Origin: Spirochaetae bacterium HGW-Spirochaetae-1
Lineage (GTDB): Bacteria; Spirochaetota; UBA4802; UBA5550
Length of the DNA stretch: 64,000 nucleotides
Assembly (NCBI GenBank): GCA_002839375.1
Contig: PGXY01000012.1
Coordinates: 47,078-111,077, forward strand
Direction of reading: 5' to 3'
Every line of letters starts with the position of its first letter. Position 1 is the first letter of the stretch. This document shows, piece by piece, positions 42,792-51,887 of the stretch. The position numbers and the translations under genes were made by a program. Under the pieces are notes generated by a model. It saw nothing but the letters and a program-made list of their open reading frames with translations. It searched no databases and was not told where the DNA came from.

Positions 42792-45011
42792 CTACTCTAT
42801 TCCTTCCGGGAAAAATATATTAATAAGATCTTCACGAGAGGAAGCTTTAAGCAGAGAAGCACGCCTTTCTTCGTCCATGATCAATTTCGAAATAGTTGCC
42901 AGTGTTCGAATGTGCGTGTCGGGCTTATTTTTAGGACTAAGAACAAGAAATAAAAAATTTACATCATCGTCATGACAGAAAAGACAGGAGACCGGTTTTG
43001 CTGTCTTTGCCATGAGAACAAGGGACTCGTCAATACCATCTATATAGGCATGGGGTAATGCCGTTGCATAGCCGATAACACTGGAAAATTCAATTTCCTG
43101 CTTCATTATGGTTTCTTCTATGTTCTCTATGTTCAACCGGGGGAAATCGAGGTTGAGTCTGATCAGCAGTTCGTGAAGGACTTCTCTGTATGATTTTGAT
43201 GCTGTGTATATAATCCATTCCTGCCGTATATTTATATCCAGTTTCACATAGAAAGGCATATACACCATGCAGGTGCATTTCCCTGTGAATCCATCGGGAA
43301 CGTAGGGTAACAGGGTATCTTCTTTTTGAAAGAGAAGAACCCTTTCCGGGTGTTTTATGGATCGTTCCTGCAATTCTCTTGTGAATACCGGGAAGTCGTC
43401 CTCTTCGATATTATAGGTTGATATCTTATCCAGCTCAAGGGAGGTCCATACTGGCCGTCCCGTTGCATTTAGTTCTTCTTTGTTTTCTACTGAATGATCG
43501 TGTGCGTGCAATAATTTCCATCGGTATAATTCGGGATTTTTAAGCAGTTTTTTCCATCGCTGGCACACCAGTTGGTTCAGGTGATCATTTTTGGTAATGG
43601 CCAGTACATTGCCGATCCCGTACAATTCGGGATGTTCGTCGGGATCAACAGTAAGGGCGTCGGCGGAAAGTGCGGTAAGCCCGTACTGCCTGGCTCTTTT
43701 TATATTATGCATGTTGGTGTCGATAAGCGTTACGGAAACTCCATTTTCATTGATAAACCGTGCGGCAATCTGGGCAACACGATGAGCTCCGATTACCAGC
43801 CACCCGGTAGGTATCTGCTTCAGAACGCCAAGACGGTTGCCAATCCACTTGGCCGTGAATCCCTGGAAGACTACGGTTCCAATGATAACTGCATAAGTAA
43901 AGGCTTCCAGAAAATCATTGAGGGAAGAGTATTCCGGCCTGCCATGTAATTTTATGTTAAGCGTGAACAGGGAGGCCATTGACGCGGCTACGATTCCTCT
44001 TGGCGCTATCCAGCTGAGAAAAATTTTTTCTCTCAGGGATAATTCCTTCCTGCCCATGGTAGAGAAAAACACATTGAGCGGCCGGATAATTAGCATGACG
44101 GCTGTAACGGCCAGAACAAGCCTGACAGTATCATACTTTTTAAAGGAATCAATGTCGAGATTTGCCGCCAGAAGAATAAACAGAAGGCCGATCAGTAATT
44201 CCGTCAATTGTGCTTTGTATATCTTTATTTCCTCGAGTTGGGGGGTATCCCTGTAGCCCGTGACAAATCCCGCGATAACAATACTGAGCAGCCCGCTTTC
44301 CTGAATAATCATATCCGACACCGCGTAAATCAAAAGAGCATAGGAGAGGATGAATACATTGAGGTGCTCATGGGAGATCAATCCCCTGTTTATAACTTTC
44401 GTCAGAATAATGCCGCTGAGTATGCCGATTACGGATCCGATCACCAGACGGAAGAACAGAAATAGCAGAGCATCATGGCCGATGATCCATTCATAGGCAA
44501 GGAGAGCTATAAAAACACCTATCGGATCAATGAGTACTGCCTCCCAGTGAAGGTAGCTGTGTACTTTTTCGTTTACATTTATGCGCTTGAGCAGAGGTAC
44601 TATGACGGTTGGCCCGGTTACAATGATAAGACTTCCTGCAAGTATGGCGAAAGGCCAGGGGAATGAGAAAATAAGCTTTATAATGATGGAGGATGAAAGC
44701 CAGGTTATAAGTACTCCCAGGGATAGGGCGCGTTTAATTTCGACCGAAACCCGCCTGAAACCTTTAATGTCCAGCGTTAATCCACCTTCGAACAAAATCA
44801 GGGCGACGGTCAATTTAATGATGGCGGGCAGTCCGCTTCCAAGGAGCGAAGGATCAATGAGCTTGATTCCCAGTGCGCTGGGACCAAGAAGTATACCGCC
44901 TATTAAAAGTATAACTATGGCAGGAATCCTCAGTCGGTGGGAAATGATAATGAAGATTATACCAAAAAAGAGAGCACTGACAAAAGTCGAGATGTCTGAC
45001 TGAATATTCAT
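42792..45011 (-). CDS. Sodium(potassium)/proton antiporter fused to RCK-like and PTS EIIA-like domains
   Basis: A 739-residue three-part protein. Residues 1-400 are a CPA1/NhaP-type antiporter (LILFEGGLTLD, ITGPTVIVPLLKRI, HWEAVLIDPIGV). Residues about 405-570 are a TrkA-N/RCK-like regulatory domain (GWLVIGAHRVAQIAARFI). Residues about 590-739 resemble a PTS EIIA type 2 domain with the phospho-His segment YATALPHAYIDGID. The last domain lets a phosphate signal from PTS or a nucleotide signal set ion flux; whether it is phosphorylated is not known. ATG at 45011 begins the first helix directly. Confidence 0.9.
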   Translation of the reverse strand: MNIQSDISTFVSALFFGIIFIIISHRLRIPAIVILLIGGILLGPSALGIKLIDPSLLGSGLPAIIKLTVALILFEGGLTLDIKGFRRVSVEIKRALSLGVLITWLSSSIIIKLIFSFPWPFAILAGSLIIVTGPTVIVPLLKRINVNEKVHSYLHWEAVLIDPIGVFIALLAYEWIIGHDALLFLFFRLVIGSVIGILSGIILTKVINRGLISHEHLNVFILSYALLIYAVSDMIIQESGLLSIVIAGFVTGYRDTPQLEEIKIYKAQLTELLIGLLFILLAANLDIDSFKKYDTVRLVLAVTAVMLIIRPLNVFFSTMGRKELSLREKIFLSWIAPRGIVAASMASLFTLNIKLHGRPEYSSLNDFLEAFTYAVIIGTVVFQGFTAKWIGNRLGVLKQIPTGWLVIGAHRVAQIAARFINENGVSVTLIDTNMHNIKRARQYGLTALSADALTVDPDEHPELYGIGNVLAITKNDHLNQLVCQRWKKLLKNPELYRWKLLHAHDHSVENKEELNATGRPVWTSLELDKISTYNIEEDDFPVFTRELQERSIKHPERVLLFQKEDTLLPYVPDGFTGKCTCMVYMPFYVKLDINIRQEWIIYTASKSYREVLHELLIRLNLDFPRLNIENIEETIMKQEIEFSSVIGYATALPHAYIDGIDESLVLMAKTAKPVSCLFCHDDDVNFLFLVLSPKNKPDTHIRTLATISKLIMDEERRASLLKASSREDLINIFFPEGIE

Positions 45012-45167
45012 TCCCGGCCATAAAATTTATTGAGGATATGTCAACAGCTTATGCTGATGCAATTACACTGTATTTTAGAATACCCTCTTTGTACACATAT
45101 TTTTAATGGCCCCGAAGAAAATATGCCGGGTAAGGCACGGGGCCATGTGCCGGGAAGATGATTTTTA

Positions 45168-46781
45168 TCAGGCAGTCTTTTTCTTTCTTTTGGGCCGTTC
45201 TTTTTCTTTTTCCTTGCTGGCTTTATGAATCATGGGGATATTTTTTCTTCTCTGTTTTTTAAAGGCATCTATGATTACATCCGCTTCATCAAAGGGGACT
45301 GAGAAAAACGAAAAGGTATCCTTGACTGTGACTTCATTGATCCTTCCTGCTTTGACCCGTGACTCGTTCTGGATCATGTGTACGAGCTTCTTCGCCGTGA
45401 GACCGTCTTTCTTACCCATGGAAACGAAAAGCCGGACGTGTTCCTTGTTTTCTTTTACGATGGGACTGATCTCGTTGTAATTGTTCCGATCCAGTTCATC
45501 CTGGAAAGAATAATGAAGAAGGGCGGCGATGATCTCAATGGGGTCATTCCCCTTCAGGAGCTGCATTGCCGGCCCGACATAATTGCTGTGATTGCCCTGT
45601 TCAATAGTGGCACTCAAATCTGCGGCAAGCTTTGTTTTTTTTGCGTTTATAATTTCATCCACGGAAGGGATAATTTTCTTGTTAATAGTGGATTTGGTCA
45701 GTTTGACAATTTCATTCAACTTCCGTCTTTCTGATGGGCTTATAAATGTTATTGCCACACCTTTTTTCCCGGCGCGACCGGTTCTTCCTATGCGGTGAAT
45801 GTATGCTTCCGGGTCCTGGGGAAGTGAAAAATTGATGACATGGGAAAGATTGCTGATGTCGATACCGCGGGCAGCTACATCGGTTGCCACCAGGATATTG
45901 GTCCTTTTCTTTTTGAATTTTGAAAGAGTAAGCTCTCTCTGATGCTGGGAAAAGTCTCCATGAATTCCCTCGGCATTGTAACCGCGGTCGGCAAGCCTGT
46001 TGGCCAGTTCGTCTACGGCAACCTTGGTCCTGCAGAAAACCAGGCCGTAGAATTCATCTTCGATATCGATAATTCTGCATAGCGATTCGAATTTATCGGA
46101 AGGTGAAACCTCGAAGTAAATCTGGTCCGTCAGGTTTTCCGTGAGTGCATCTTTCTTAATTGCGATGAATTCATATTCATGCATATATTTTTTGGCTATA
46201 TTCATGATATGGGTGGGCATCGTGGCTGAGAAAAGCAGCATTCTTTTATCCGGGTTGGTGAATGCCAGTATGCTCTCCACCTCGTCGATAAAGCCCATGT
46301 TGAGCATTTCATCGGCCTCGTCAAGAACGGCAATACTGATTTTATCAAGAGAGAGTGTCTTCCTCTTAAGGTGATCTGCAACCCTGCCGGGGGTGCCCAC
46401 GACAATATCCACACCTTTTTCAAGCCTTCGAATCTGGTCCATCATGGACTGGCCGCCGTAAATGGGGAGTATTTGTATTTTTTTACCGCCCTTGAAGGAA
46501 TTGATTTCTTCCGATACCTGTATCGCCAGTTCTCTCGTGGGAACCAGGATGAGGGCCTGTACAGATTTAGAATGTTCTTTTATCATTTCTATGATGGGAA
46601 GCCCGAAGGCAGCTGTTTTCCCGGTCCCGGTCTGTGCCTGTCCTATAACATCCACCGTGGAGGACAGAAGCAGGGGGATGGTTTTCTTCTGAATCTCCGT
46701 CGGCTCTTCAAATCCTTTTTTGTCAATTTCCAATAAAGATTTTTCTGACAGGCCAAGCTGTCTGAATTCATTTAATTTCAT
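45168..46781 (-). CDS. DEAD-box RNA helicase (DeaD/CsdA-like)
   Basis: A 537-residue helicase. Motifs: Q motif (GFEEPTEIQ), AQTGTGKTAAF (Walker A), PTRELAIQ, TPGRVADH, LDEADEMLNMGF (DEAD), LFSATMP (SAT), VATDVAARGID and HRIGRTGRAGKKG. The C-terminal part holds a DbpA-like RNA-binding domain (about 430-515) and a Lys/Arg tail. It unwinds structured RNA, often in ribosome assembly or at low temperature. It lies downstream of a cold-shock gene and a small basic gene on the same strand, with a 229-base gap. Confidence 0.95.
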   Translation of the reverse strand: MKLNEFRQLGLSEKSLLEIDKKGFEEPTEIQKKTIPLLLSSTVDVIGQAQTGTGKTAAFGLPIIEMIKEHSKSVQALILVPTRELAIQVSEEINSFKGGKKIQILPIYGGQSMMDQIRRLEKGVDIVVGTPGRVADHLKRKTLSLDKISIAVLDEADEMLNMGFIDEVESILAFTNPDKRMLLFSATMPTHIMNIAKKYMHEYEFIAIKKDALTENLTDQIYFEVSPSDKFESLCRIIDIEDEFYGLVFCRTKVAVDELANRLADRGYNAEGIHGDFSQHQRELTLSKFKKKRTNILVATDVAARGIDISNLSHVINFSLPQDPEAYIHRIGRTGRAGKKGVAITFISPSERRKLNEIVKLTKSTINKKIIPSVDEIINAKKTKLAADLSATIEQGNHSNYVGPAMQLLKGNDPIEIIAALLHYSFQDELDRNNYNEISPIVKENKEHVRLFVSMGKKDGLTAKKLVHMIQNESRVKAGRINEVTVKDTFSFFSVPFDEADVIIDAFKKQRRKNIPMIHKASKEKEKERPKRKKKTA

Positions 46782-47009
46782 TATTACCTCTGAAATATAC
46801 TGTATAGCCGGGATGAATATTGTACTTTATTTTTCTGATTTCCCCTTCGGCAGAAGGCTTCAGGTGCCAGGGATTGTGTGGACACTGGTACTGCGGATTC
46901 GGAAAGATGAAATATATATCAGTATTAATTACATCACGTTTTAAATAATATGCCTTTATTTATTAAGACTATTTGTTAGCTTAAGCAAGAAATGAAATGC
47001 GCATACAAC

Positions 47010-47156
47010 TCAGCTTTGTTCTTCCTTAGCCTCGTCATTATGCGCTTCATTATTAATTTCTTGATGACGCTGTTTTTTCTCTTCTTTCTTTTTTTTCTTA
47101 GCCAGTTCTTTTTGACGTTTCTCAAATTTAAACTGACTGTCTCTTTTTTTAGTCAA
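47010..47156 (-). CDS. Small, highly basic protein (48 residues), partner of the cold-shock gene
   Basis: A TTG start preceded by GGAGG opens a 48-residue frame ending in TGA. The peptide is almost wholly charged: TKKRDSQFKFEKRQKELAKK at the start, then a Lys/Glu-rich helical run and an acidic tail EEQS. It resembles small Lys-rich proteins that often stand next to cold-shock genes in deltaproteobacterial and spirochaete genomes; this likeness is from memory. It starts 30 bases after the stop of the cold-shock gene, so the two form an operon. RNA or ribosome binding is a fair guess. Confidence 0.72.
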   Translation of the reverse strand: MTKKRDSQFKFEKRQKELAKKKKKEEKKQRHQEINNEAHNDEAKEEQS

Positions 47157-47186
47157 AATGCCTCCGTCAAAGAGAAAAATTAGCTG

Positions 47187-47387
47187 TTAGATTTTTTTTA
47201 CAGAAATAGCACGGGGTCCTTTCTGAGTTTCTTCCGTATCGAATTCAACTTTATCGCCTTCGTGAAGCGTTTTGAATCCTTCGCCGATTATTCCTGTATG
47301 GTGGACGAAAATATCACCGCCGTCATCTTTAGTAATGAAGCCGAAGCCTTTGCTTTCATTGAACCACTTAACAACACCCTGTTTCAT
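47187..47387 (-). CDS. Cold-shock protein (CspA family)
   Basis: A 66-residue cold-shock domain. [21 protein letters not shown] contains both RNP motifs, preceded by [14 protein letters not shown] and followed by [19 protein letters not shown]. It binds single-stranded nucleic acid. TAAGGAGTATCAGC precedes the ATG, and a TATAAT (47420-47415 on the minus strand) may be its -10 box. A DEAD-box helicase is on the same strand further down. Confidence 0.95.
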   Translation of the reverse strand: MKQGVVKWFNESKGFGFITKDDGGDIFVHHTGIIGEGFKTLHEGDKVEFDTEETQKGPRAISVKKI

Positions 47388-47891
47388 GCTGATACTCCTT
47401 AAAATTTAAAAATTATTATACAATACAATAAGAGTTTCCGGATATAGCTTATCATGTACTACTGAATTTTTTTACCTGGATTTATTAAGGAAAGAAAATG
47501 CGAGTATGATGTAATGCTATATCTTTTTACTGCAGGTTTTTGCTGCTTCCTCTCTTATTACATATACAAAACGATAAATATTAGCTTTTTGTCAAGTACA
47601 ATTGTGCAATATTTGATAATATTTCGAATATTATGGTTTATTTCATTAAAAGCAGTATTAATGTTAATCTTGACTCAAGTTATTAATTTACAGGATTTTT
47701 GAAAGTGGGGGGCAATGTCAAATTGATGAAGGAATAACACATGTTTATTTTTGCCGGTAGATTGATTTGAAGCCGAAAGAAGCTCAGTAGCTAATAAGAT
47801 AAAAGTAGGAAGATTTCCGGCAAATTAAGAACATGCAGCAGAGCTGAATTAAAAAGTATTTAAAAAAGTACATAAAAAAGAGACAACTATA
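47388..47891. other. AT-rich intergenic region between the cold-shock gene and the polysaccharide cluster
   Basis: This 504-base stretch, which together with the promoter to its right separates two divergent transcription units, holds no convincing gene. Signals seen: the TATAAT for the cold-shock gene at 47415-47420 (minus) and, next to its right end, the promoter at 47892. GCCGGTAG at 47753-47760 resembles an ops element but has a mismatch. Confidence 0.45.
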
Positions 47892-47920
47892 TTGACATGA
47901 AGCGGTTCTCTTGATATAAA
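47892..47920 (+). promoter_or_regulatory. Strong promoter of the polysaccharide cluster, near-leaderless
   Basis: TTGACA (47892-47897) and TATAAA (47915-47920) are exactly 17 bases apart. Transcription should start near 47927, only about 11 bases before the first ATG at 47938, and no Shine-Dalgarno site is seen. Confidence 0.82.
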
Positions 47921-47937
47921 TCAAAATACGAAAAATT

Positions 47938-48510
47938 ATGAAACGGGGATTGTTTTTTGATAAAGATGGTGTATTGACCATTGATAAAGGTGTTGGAAAA
48001 AACATTTTTGAAATGGAGTTATATCCTGCATCAGCGGATACTATCGCCTATTTCCGAAATCTCGGTTTCCAGATATTCGTAATTACGAATCAACCGGTTG
48101 TAGCGCGAGGGATCATCAGTGAAGAAAAGTTGCTGGCATATTTCGAAACCTTAAAGCAAGAACTGCTGAAGAAAAATTTATCGTCAATTATTGACAGGAT
48201 ATACTACTGCCCACACCATCCTTCGGCAAACCTTGAAAAGTACCGAATCCGGTGTGAATGCCGAAAACCGAAGCCGGGAATGCTGATCAGTGCATCCAGA
48301 GAATTCGACATCGATTTAACCAGGAGTTACATGATAGGTGACAGAATCACTGATATTGTCGCAGGATCGGCAGCAGGGTGCAAGACAGTACAATGTCTTA
48401 CCGGTCGGCATGAAGATCCTCTAATCGAAACAGATATGGTATTTAACAGGGGAATTGAACCGGACCATAGAATCCTGAATCTTGAGGAATTGAAACAAAT
48501 AATACAATGA
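47938..48510 (+). CDS. gmhB: D-glycero-manno-heptose-1,7-bisphosphate 7-phosphatase-like HAD protein
   Basis: A 190-residue HAD-IIIA phosphatase. The nucleophile Asp is in FFDKDGVLT, followed by ITNQPVVARG, and CPHHPSANLEKYRIRCEC gives the Cys/His zinc site of GmhB; RKPKPGML and MIGDRITDIVAG are motifs III and IV. It removes the 7-phosphate in heptose synthesis for LPS inner core or S-layer sugars. It is the first gene of the cluster and overlaps the next by four bases. The neighbours (nucleotidyltransferase, isomerase) are the other GDP/ADP-heptose steps, which supports the call. Confidence 0.88.
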   Translation: MKRGLFFDKDGVLTIDKGVGKNIFEMELYPASADTIAYFRNLGFQIFVITNQPVVARGIISEEKLLAYFETLKQELLKKNLSSIIDRIYYCPHHPSANLEKYRIRCECRKPKPGMLISASREFDIDLTRSYMIGDRITDIVAGSAAGCKTVQCLTGRHEDPLIETDMVFNRGIEPDHRILNLEELKQIIQ

Positions 48511-49262
48511 ATACTGCAATGATACTGTGCGCCGGATTCGGAACCAGGATGAAGCAATTTACTAAAGACATTCCGAAACCAATGCTGCCGATTTATGGCA
48601 AGCCACTACTTGAATACACAATAAGGTTGTTGGCTTCACAGGGCGTGACAAAACTGGTGATTAATCTCCATTATCTTGCCGATGCCATAACCTCTTATTT
48701 TCAGGATGGGAAGCATTGGGGGGTTGAAATTATGTACAGCTATGAGGATGAACCTCTCGGTACGGCAGGTGCCGTAAAAAAGGTTGCGGATATACTCACA
48801 AAAGAAGATAGTTTCCTGGTTTTATATGGAGATGTTTTTTGCACCCAGGATTATCGTAAACTATACGATTATCACCGGTCAAGAAGGAATGCTGCTGCCA
48901 CCATTATTATGCACGAGCGTGAGAAATCCAATAGTATTGTAGAAGTTGATGAGGAAGGCAGGGTTGTAACCTTTATCGAGCGTCCTGCGGTTGAACCGGT
49001 ACTGAGGAAACAGAAATGGGTTAATTCAGGTTTATACTGTTTCAATAGAAAAATACTTGACTCCATTGTTGGAAATGTATTTTCTGATCTCCCAAAAGAC
49101 CTTTTCCCGGGACTAACTGCCAACTCAGAGCTTTTTGGGTACCCCCTACAAGGATACAGATGCTCTGTTGACTCTCCGGAAAGGTACCGTCAATTACAGG
49201 CAGACTTCAATAATCAGAATTTAATTAAATTATTCAGCAGGGAACATGACAATAAATTATGA
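48507..49262 (+). CDS. Sugar-1-phosphate nucleotidyltransferase (heptose guanylyltransferase-like)
   Basis: A 251-residue NTP_transferase enzyme: MILCAGFGTRMKQFTKDIPKPMLPI holds the G-x-G-T-R-x(8)-PKP signature, followed by LLEYTIRLLASQG and GTAGAVKK. Operon place between GmhB and a GmhA-like isomerase suggests D-glycero-alpha-D-manno-heptose-1-phosphate guanylyltransferase (HddC), but a related hexose-1-phosphate activity is not excluded. It overlaps both neighbours (4 and 17 bases). Confidence 0.88.
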   Translation: MNTAMILCAGFGTRMKQFTKDIPKPMLPIYGKPLLEYTIRLLASQGVTKLVINLHYLADAITSYFQDGKHWGVEIMYSYEDEPLGTAGAVKKVADILTKEDSFLVLYGDVFCTQDYRKLYDYHRSRRNAAATIIMHEREKSNSIVEVDEEGRVVTFIERPAVEPVLRKQKWVNSGLYCFNRKILDSIVGNVFSDLPKDLFPGLTANSELFGYPLQGYRCSVDSPERYRQLQADFNNQNLIKLFSREHDNKL

Positions 49263-49854
49263 AGAAAGGACCTACGAAGCATCTCGAAGATACTTTAAGG
49301 CGATGATCGGTCTGCTCAATAATATTAAGGCTTCTGACAAGTCCGGCAGAGAAATCAAATTGCACGATGCCATAGGGATTTCCGTAGAAATGATACTGGC
49401 AGTGTCCCATGCCCAAAGGAAACTAATGTTTATAGGGAACGGAGCAAGCCAGTCGATTTCGAGCCATATATCAACCGATATAATGAAAAATTGCGGCATA
49501 CGAACCACAGCTTTTACGGATCCGTCGATGCTTACCACTTTCAGCAATGATTTTGGTTATGAGTATGTATTTCAGAAACCTATAGAAATTCTTGCTGATG
49601 AAGGTGACATTTTAATTGCTATTAGCAGTTCTGGTAAATCCATTAATATTCTTAACGCATGCAATGCCGCACTGAGACGCTCATGCAGTATAATTACCAT
49701 GTCAGGTTTCAGTAAGGACAATCCGCTCAGGTCTCTGGGTGATATCAATTTTTTTGTCCCCGTCAGCGAATATGGGCCTGTGGAAGTTGTTCATCATGCA
49801 ATATGCCATTGCATCGTGGATATGATCATTAAGATGAAATCGGAAGCCCGCTAA
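49246..49854 (+). CDS. gmhA: Phosphoheptose isomerase-like SIS protein
   Basis: A 202-residue SIS-domain protein. KLMFIGNGASQSISSHISTDIMKNCGIRTTAF and DILIAISSSGKSINILNAC (phosphosugar-binding Ser/Thr loop) are typical of GmhA, which converts sedoheptulose 7-phosphate to heptose 7-phosphate. It is the isomerase for the pathway of its two upstream neighbours and overlaps the nucleotidyltransferase gene by 17 bases. Confidence 0.85.
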   Translation: MTINYEERTYEASRRYFKAMIGLLNNIKASDKSGREIKLHDAIGISVEMILAVSHAQRKLMFIGNGASQSISSHISTDIMKNCGIRTTAFTDPSMLTTFSNDFGYEYVFQKPIEILADEGDILIAISSSGKSINILNACNAALRRSCSIITMSGFSKDNPLRSLGDINFFVPVSEYGPVEVVHHAICHCIVDMIIKMKSEAR

Positions 49855-49909
49855 TGCCCGGTCAATCCAGTTTTATAATAAAAAATATTATATAAGGTAA
49901 TACTATTTT

Positions 49910-50911
49910 ATGATGTCAGATACAATCGTTGTTATCGGCAGCAATTCATTTTCGGGAGCCAGTTTTACAGCCTATGCACTTGAAAAAGGCTTTGAAGTTT
50001 TGGGGCTAAGCAGGTCAGAGGAACCGCATCCGGTATTTCTTCCCTACCGATGGATAAAACCCAAGATGCAGAAACAATTTCAGTTCCACAAAATGGATAT
50101 TAATAAGGACATAGATGGAATCATTGATCTCATTCAAAAAAATAAAATTAAATACATATTCAATTTTGCAGCACAAAGCATGGTGGCCGAAAGCTGGCAA
50201 AATCCCGAGCATTGGTTCCAAACCAATGTCGTTTCTAACGTTAAGCTTCATGACAGGCTCAGGCATTGCGATTTTCTAAAAAAATACGTGCATGTTTCCA
50301 CCCCCGAAGTTTATGGCTCATGCCAGGGGCTCATATCCGAGAGTACCAATTATAATCCCAGTACTCCTTATGCGGTATCGCGAGCGGCTGCGGACATGAG
50401 CCTGATGACTTTCTACCGCGCATATAATTTTCCTGTGGCCTTCACCAGAGCTGCCAATGTGTATGGACCAGGCCAACAGCTCTATCGTATTATACCCAGA
50501 ACTATTCTTTTTTTCCTGATAGGAAAGAAACTTCAGCTGCATGGCGGTGGAGAGTCTGTCCGATCTTTCATCCATATCCGGGATGTTGCCGAGGGAACTC
50601 TGCGTTTGGCTGAAAAATCCACTTCGGGCGAAATATACCATCTCTCCACATCGCGTAATATTTCCATTCGTGAACTGGTGCTGATGATTGCAAACCAGAT
50701 GGGAGTATCATTTGAAGATCATGTTGAGATTGTCGGCGAGCGTCTTGGAAAAGATTCTGCCTATCTTCTGGACAGCACCAAGGCCAGGAGTACACTGGGC
50801 TGGGCAGATACAGTGTCCCTTGAGCAGGGGATAGAGGAATCAATTTCATGGGTTCGACAGAACCTGGATGACATAAAGAAACAGCCGTTAGATTATATTC
50901 ATAAACCATAA
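49910..50911 (+). CDS. NAD-dependent sugar epimerase/4,6-dehydratase-like protein
   Basis: A 333-residue extended SDR. IGSNSFSGASFTAYALEKG is a modified GxxGxxG loop; VSTPEVYGSC gives the Ser/Thr-Pro-Glu dehydratase motif; the active Tyr is in TPYAVSRAAADM, where the usual Lys is Arg (Y-x3-R). GPGQQLYRIIPRTI and HGGGESVRSFIHIRDVAEGTL define the nucleotide-sugar side. It resembles dTDP-glucose or GDP-mannose 4,6-dehydratases of O-antigen clusters. The Arg may be a family trait. AAGG lies before the ATG pair. Confidence 0.88.
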   Translation: MMSDTIVVIGSNSFSGASFTAYALEKGFEVLGLSRSEEPHPVFLPYRWIKPKMQKQFQFHKMDINKDIDGIIDLIQKNKIKYIFNFAAQSMVAESWQNPEHWFQTNVVSNVKLHDRLRHCDFLKKYVHVSTPEVYGSCQGLISESTNYNPSTPYAVSRAAADMSLMTFYRAYNFPVAFTRAANVYGPGQQLYRIIPRTILFFLIGKKLQLHGGGESVRSFIHIRDVAEGTLRLAEKSTSGEIYHLSTSRNISIRELVLMIANQMGVSFEDHVEIVGERLGKDSAYLLDSTKARSTLGWADTVSLEQGIEESISWVRQNLDDIKKQPLDYIHKP

Positions 50912-50926
50912 GTAAGGAAAAAATAG

Positions 50927-51871
50927 ATGAACATACTGCTTACCGGCGGATGCGGCTATGTCGGGTCAACGCTTACGCCACGATTGCTCCAGGAGGGGCA
51001 CCATGTTACCGTTGTGGACATTATGTGGTTCGGCAACTATCTCAAGGAGCATAAGAATCTCAAGGTTGTCCGTATGGACATTCGTGATACGGCGTCTATT
51101 CCCATGGACGGGATAGACGCGATCATTCATCTTGCCAATATTGCCAATGACCCAAGCTGTGATTTGAATGCGAAGCTTGCATGGGAAGTAAATACGCTTG
51201 CTACAATGCAGATAGTTGAAAAGGCGATAAAGAGTGGTGTGCGGCAATTTATTTATGCCAGCTCCGGGAGCGTGTATGGCGTCAAGGATGAACCTGAGGT
51301 TACCGAGGATCTGGAACTCGTTCCGATATCGGATTACAATAAGACGAAGATGATCAGCGAACGCGTACTGTTAAGCTACAAAGATTCCATTATACTACAA
51401 ATAGTCCGCCCCGCAACAATCTGCGGTGTGTCCCCCAGAATGCGTCTTGATCTTTCAGTGAATATGCTGACTATGCAGGCGTTGACAAAGGGGGAAATTA
51501 CTGTTTTCGGCGGTAACCAGACGCGTCCGAACATACATCTAAAAGACATGATCGAGGTATATTCACACTTCCTGGCCGGAGGGGAAAGTATCCGCGGCAT
51601 TTATAACGCCGGCTTTGAAAACATGAGTATCATGACCATAGCGGAAACAGTGAAGGAGTATACAAATGCAAAGATCACCGTAACCGAGTCCAATGATCCA
51701 CGCTCATACAGGTTGAATTCCGATAAACTGCTGGGTACCGGGTTCAGACCGCGCCAAATGGTCCGCGATGCAATTCGTGAGGTCATGGAGGCTTATAAAG
51801 CTGGAACGTTGCAGGAAAGGGATGAGTGGTACAGTATCAAGACACTGAAGTCATTAAGTAATTTAGCATAA
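50927..51871 (+). CDS. NAD-dependent sugar epimerase/dehydratase
   Basis: A 314-residue extended SDR with the regular TGGCGYVGSTLTPRLL loop, DIRDTASIPMDGIDAIIHLANIANDP, YASSGSVYG, and a Tyr-x3-Lys in YNKTK. The C-terminal part has a substrate loop NQTRPNIHLKDMIEVYSHFL. It should epimerise or reduce a nucleotide sugar of the cluster. It lies 15 bases after the previous dehydratase gene, which suggests that the two act in sequence. Confidence 0.9.
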   Translation: MNILLTGGCGYVGSTLTPRLLQEGHHVTVVDIMWFGNYLKEHKNLKVVRMDIRDTASIPMDGIDAIIHLANIANDPSCDLNAKLAWEVNTLATMQIVEKAIKSGVRQFIYASSGSVYGVKDEPEVTEDLELVPISDYNKTKMISERVLLSYKDSIILQIVRPATICGVSPRMRLDLSVNMLTMQALTKGEITVFGGNQTRPNIHLKDMIEVYSHFLAGGESIRGIYNAGFENMSIMTIAETVKEYTNAKITVTESNDPRSYRLNSDKLLGTGFRPRQMVRDAIREVMEAYKAGTLQERDEWYSIKTLKSLSNLA

Positions 51872-51887
51872 ACGGCAGGAGAGCAGA

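Noticed and set aside
47750..47762. GCCGGTAG before the polysaccharide cluster, like an ops/JUMPstart element
   Set aside because: It differs from GGCGGTAG, lies upstream of the predicted promoter rather than in the leader, and no RfaH-type gene is seen.
50387..50401. Tyr-x3-Arg in place of Tyr-x3-Lys in the epimerase at 49910 as a sign of a dead enzyme
   Set aside because: The whole stretch TPYAVSRAAADM looks family-typical in recalled relatives, so the Arg is probably a normal variant.
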